Source: Erysipelotrichia bacterium
GTDB lineage: Bacteria; Bacillota_I; Bacilli_A; Erysipelotrichales; Erysipelotrichaceae
NCBI GenBank assembly: GCA_009916335.1
Contig: SAAR01000153.1
Location: 1 to 8,210, forward strand
Direction of reading: 5' to 3'
DNA: 8,210 nt
The translations under genes and the position numbers were made by a program. The first letter of the stretch is position 1, and the number at the start of each line of letters is the position of its first letter. The notes beneath the pieces were generated by a model, which made no database searches, had not been told where the DNA came from, and saw only the letters and a list, made by a program, of their open reading frames with translations. Positions 7,225-8,210 of the stretch are shown piece after piece.

Positions 7225-7842
7225 TTATATGCCTGCAAATAAAATATCAATTTCAAAAGTCTTAGAACAATAATAATTAGGTTTGGGCGATATTGTAATT
7301 TTTGTACAAGTTTGTTCAGAAAATTTTTGAAAAAAGTCATAAATAGAGTCTAATTCATTTGCAAATGCATCGTCTTCTATATCTGTCGGGAAACGTCTTA
7401 TATTAACAATAAGATTGCTGCATTCAAATACATTAATATTTCTTTGTTTGGCTTTATCAAGTGCATCTTTTATTGCATCTTTCAAATGACAATTATTATA
7501 TGCATTTGAAATTCCTGACACCGCTGCGATTCTTTTATTACCTTTTATTGTAAAAACTATATCATTAAAATCAAAACCTATACGCGAAGGGACATTTATA
7601 AGCCTATCAAATATATCAATAACATCATCAATTATATCTATGCCATCTTCTGGAGATTTGTATAGTGGAATATCATATGCATCTTTATTTATTGTTTCAT
7701 TGAGAATGACATCGAGTCTTACATCCTCCCCATTAATACTTACATTAATTGATGCATAGTCATTTAATGAGTAAATCTTACAGTACGCCTGTCTTCTAAA
7801 TATTTTTCTATCTTTGTTTTTAGAATGGATGAGAATTCTGAA
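7225..7842 (-). pseudogene. FtsZ C-terminal-domain-like region, 3' piece of a frameshifted gene
   Basis: The frame is open from 7842 (after a TAA at 7843) to its stop at 7225, 205 residues. It has no ATG, GTG or TTG until a GTG at 7521, although the first 107 residues look like protein (for example YCKIYSLNDYASINVSINGE). The last 120 residues mirror the FtsZ C-terminal half. LINVPSRIGFDFNDI corresponds to the FtsZ LIxxPGLINxDFADV helix. Then come GISNAY...DAIKDAL, a strand SNLIVNIR where FtsZ has LVNIT, a long acidic helix, and a final FEIDILFAGI where FtsZ ends its core with VTVIATGI. No GTP-binding loop is present. The lack of a start, together with the overlapping upstream frame, indicates that this is the rest of the gene beginning near 8149, displaced by one base. 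A GTG start at 7521 would cut into the domain and is unlikely. Co-directional with the small genes that follow. Confidence 0.6.
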
Positions 7843-8149
7843 TTATTTTGTAAATAAGGTAGGAAATTCTGATATACACCTATTTCTACTTGTTCATTAA
7901 TATCCTTGCCATCAAATATTCGATAGTAAGGACGTGAAGAATAAAAATTATTTCGTTCAGCATCAACATTTATATGAGTTGCTATAACAAGTGGAGGAAT
8001 CTCATATTTACTCAATGAAATCAAAAAATACTGGTTAATTGCTCTCAATACACCTACTCTTATGGATTCCAACGAAAAGTTATCATCATTCGTTATTTCA
8101 TCGTTGATAATTGGTAAGCTATCGGCCAACTCCGTCTATTAATCTTCAT
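7764..8149 (-). pseudogene. 5' piece of the frameshifted FtsZ-C-like gene
   Basis: The main open frame runs from 8135 (after TAG 8136-8138) to TAA at 7764. Its only usable start is TTG at 8127-8129, giving 121 residues (ADSLPIINDEI...). A much better ATG at 8147-8149 lies 20 nt upstream, behind a GGAAGG stretch, but in another frame. One extra G in the CGGAG run near 8131-8134 would join them as MKINRRELADSLPII. The protein is mostly alpha/beta in character (VLRAINQYFLISLS, PPLVIATHINVD) and has no nucleotide-binding loop I recognise. It overlaps the open frame of the next piece by about 80 nt in the -1 frame. I infer one original gene of about 308 codons covering 8149-7225. The N-terminal domain is unrecognised. 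Alternatively it is a short genuine gene with a TTG start. Confidence 0.55.
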
Positions 8150-8159
8150 CAGTCCTTCC

Positions 8160-8167
8160 TATCTTTG
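8160..8167 (+). promoter_or_regulatory. Candidate outward -7 promoter element (rightward gene beyond window)
   Basis: The plus strand reads TATCTTTG, matching TAnnTTTG. It could drive a gene to the right of the window. No start codon with a long frame follows within the remaining 43 bases, so this stays tentative. Confidence 0.35.
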
Positions 8168-8182
8168 TCGCAAAACAAAGAT
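8161..8182. repeat. 7-bp inverted repeat at the cassette boundary
   Basis: ATCTTTG (8161-8167) and CAAAGAT (8176-8182) are a perfect inverted repeat around an 8-nt spacer. The right arm read on the minus strand gives GATCTTTG, one base from a -7 element, 27 nt before the ATG at 8149. The repeat therefore presents promoter-like elements on both strands and could be a regulator site or a pair of back-to-back promoters. The loop and stem are too short and there is no T tract, so a terminator is unlikely. Confidence 0.4.
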
Positions 8183-8210
8183 CATGGTATATTGGACATT
8201 AGATTATTTC

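Noticed and set aside
6409..7842. A true division FtsZ or TubZ gene
   Set aside because: No GGGTG(S/T)G tubulin signature or other GTPase motif is visible in any frame of this region, only the C-terminal-domain pattern.
1..8210. CRISPR array, tRNA, rRNA or insertion sequence
   Set aside because: I saw no regularly spaced repeats, cloverleaf-like sequence, transposase motif or terminal inverted repeats with target duplication.

Overview
The window reads as low-GC Bacteroidales-type DNA (Bacteroides, Prevotella or a relative). The evidence is AT-rich codon use, compact genes without consistent Shine-Dalgarno sites, and TAnnTTTG-type -7 promoter elements ahead of genes. Every gene I can support lies on the minus strand, so the window is described from right to left.

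Right part (about 8150 to 5870): a damaged accessory cassette. It starts with a gene broken into two open pieces (8149-7764 and 7842-7225). The second piece ends in a domain whose sequence pattern resembles the C-terminal domain of FtsZ. Next come a possible 34-residue ORF and a 78-residue protein with two Asp-box motifs. A second FtsZ-C-like protein (6843-6409) ends at an A8 run. One base less in that run would fuse it to a cysteine-rich zinc-ribbon-like segment. From there to 5870, coding-looking sequence continues in shifted frames, broken by an 8-bp duplication step, a further frameshift and two stop codons. I read this as one cassette pairing two FtsZ-C-like domains with an Asp-box micro-protein, now decaying or carrying indel errors. 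I cannot match it to a named system.

Left part (5822 to 1): an intact, tightly packed three-gene operon behind a clear -7 element. It encodes a WYL-domain transcriptional regulator, a DnaQ-like DEDDh 3'-5' exonuclease overlapping it by 8 nt, and, 29 nt further on, a very large protein that runs off the left edge after 1435 codons. The large protein is a continuous fusion of two DUF262 (GmrS/ParB-like) modules. The first carries its own DUF1524 HNH-type nuclease domain, as in GmrSD, BrxU and SspE-type restriction enzymes. The second has a long C-terminal region with no nuclease motif I recognise.

Together the window looks like a defence or accessory island. A nucleic-acid-sensing operon (regulator, exonuclease, double DUF262 effector) sits beside a broken FtsZ-C/Asp-box cassette of unknown role. 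The plus strand shows no convincing gene, only a possible outward promoter at the right edge.
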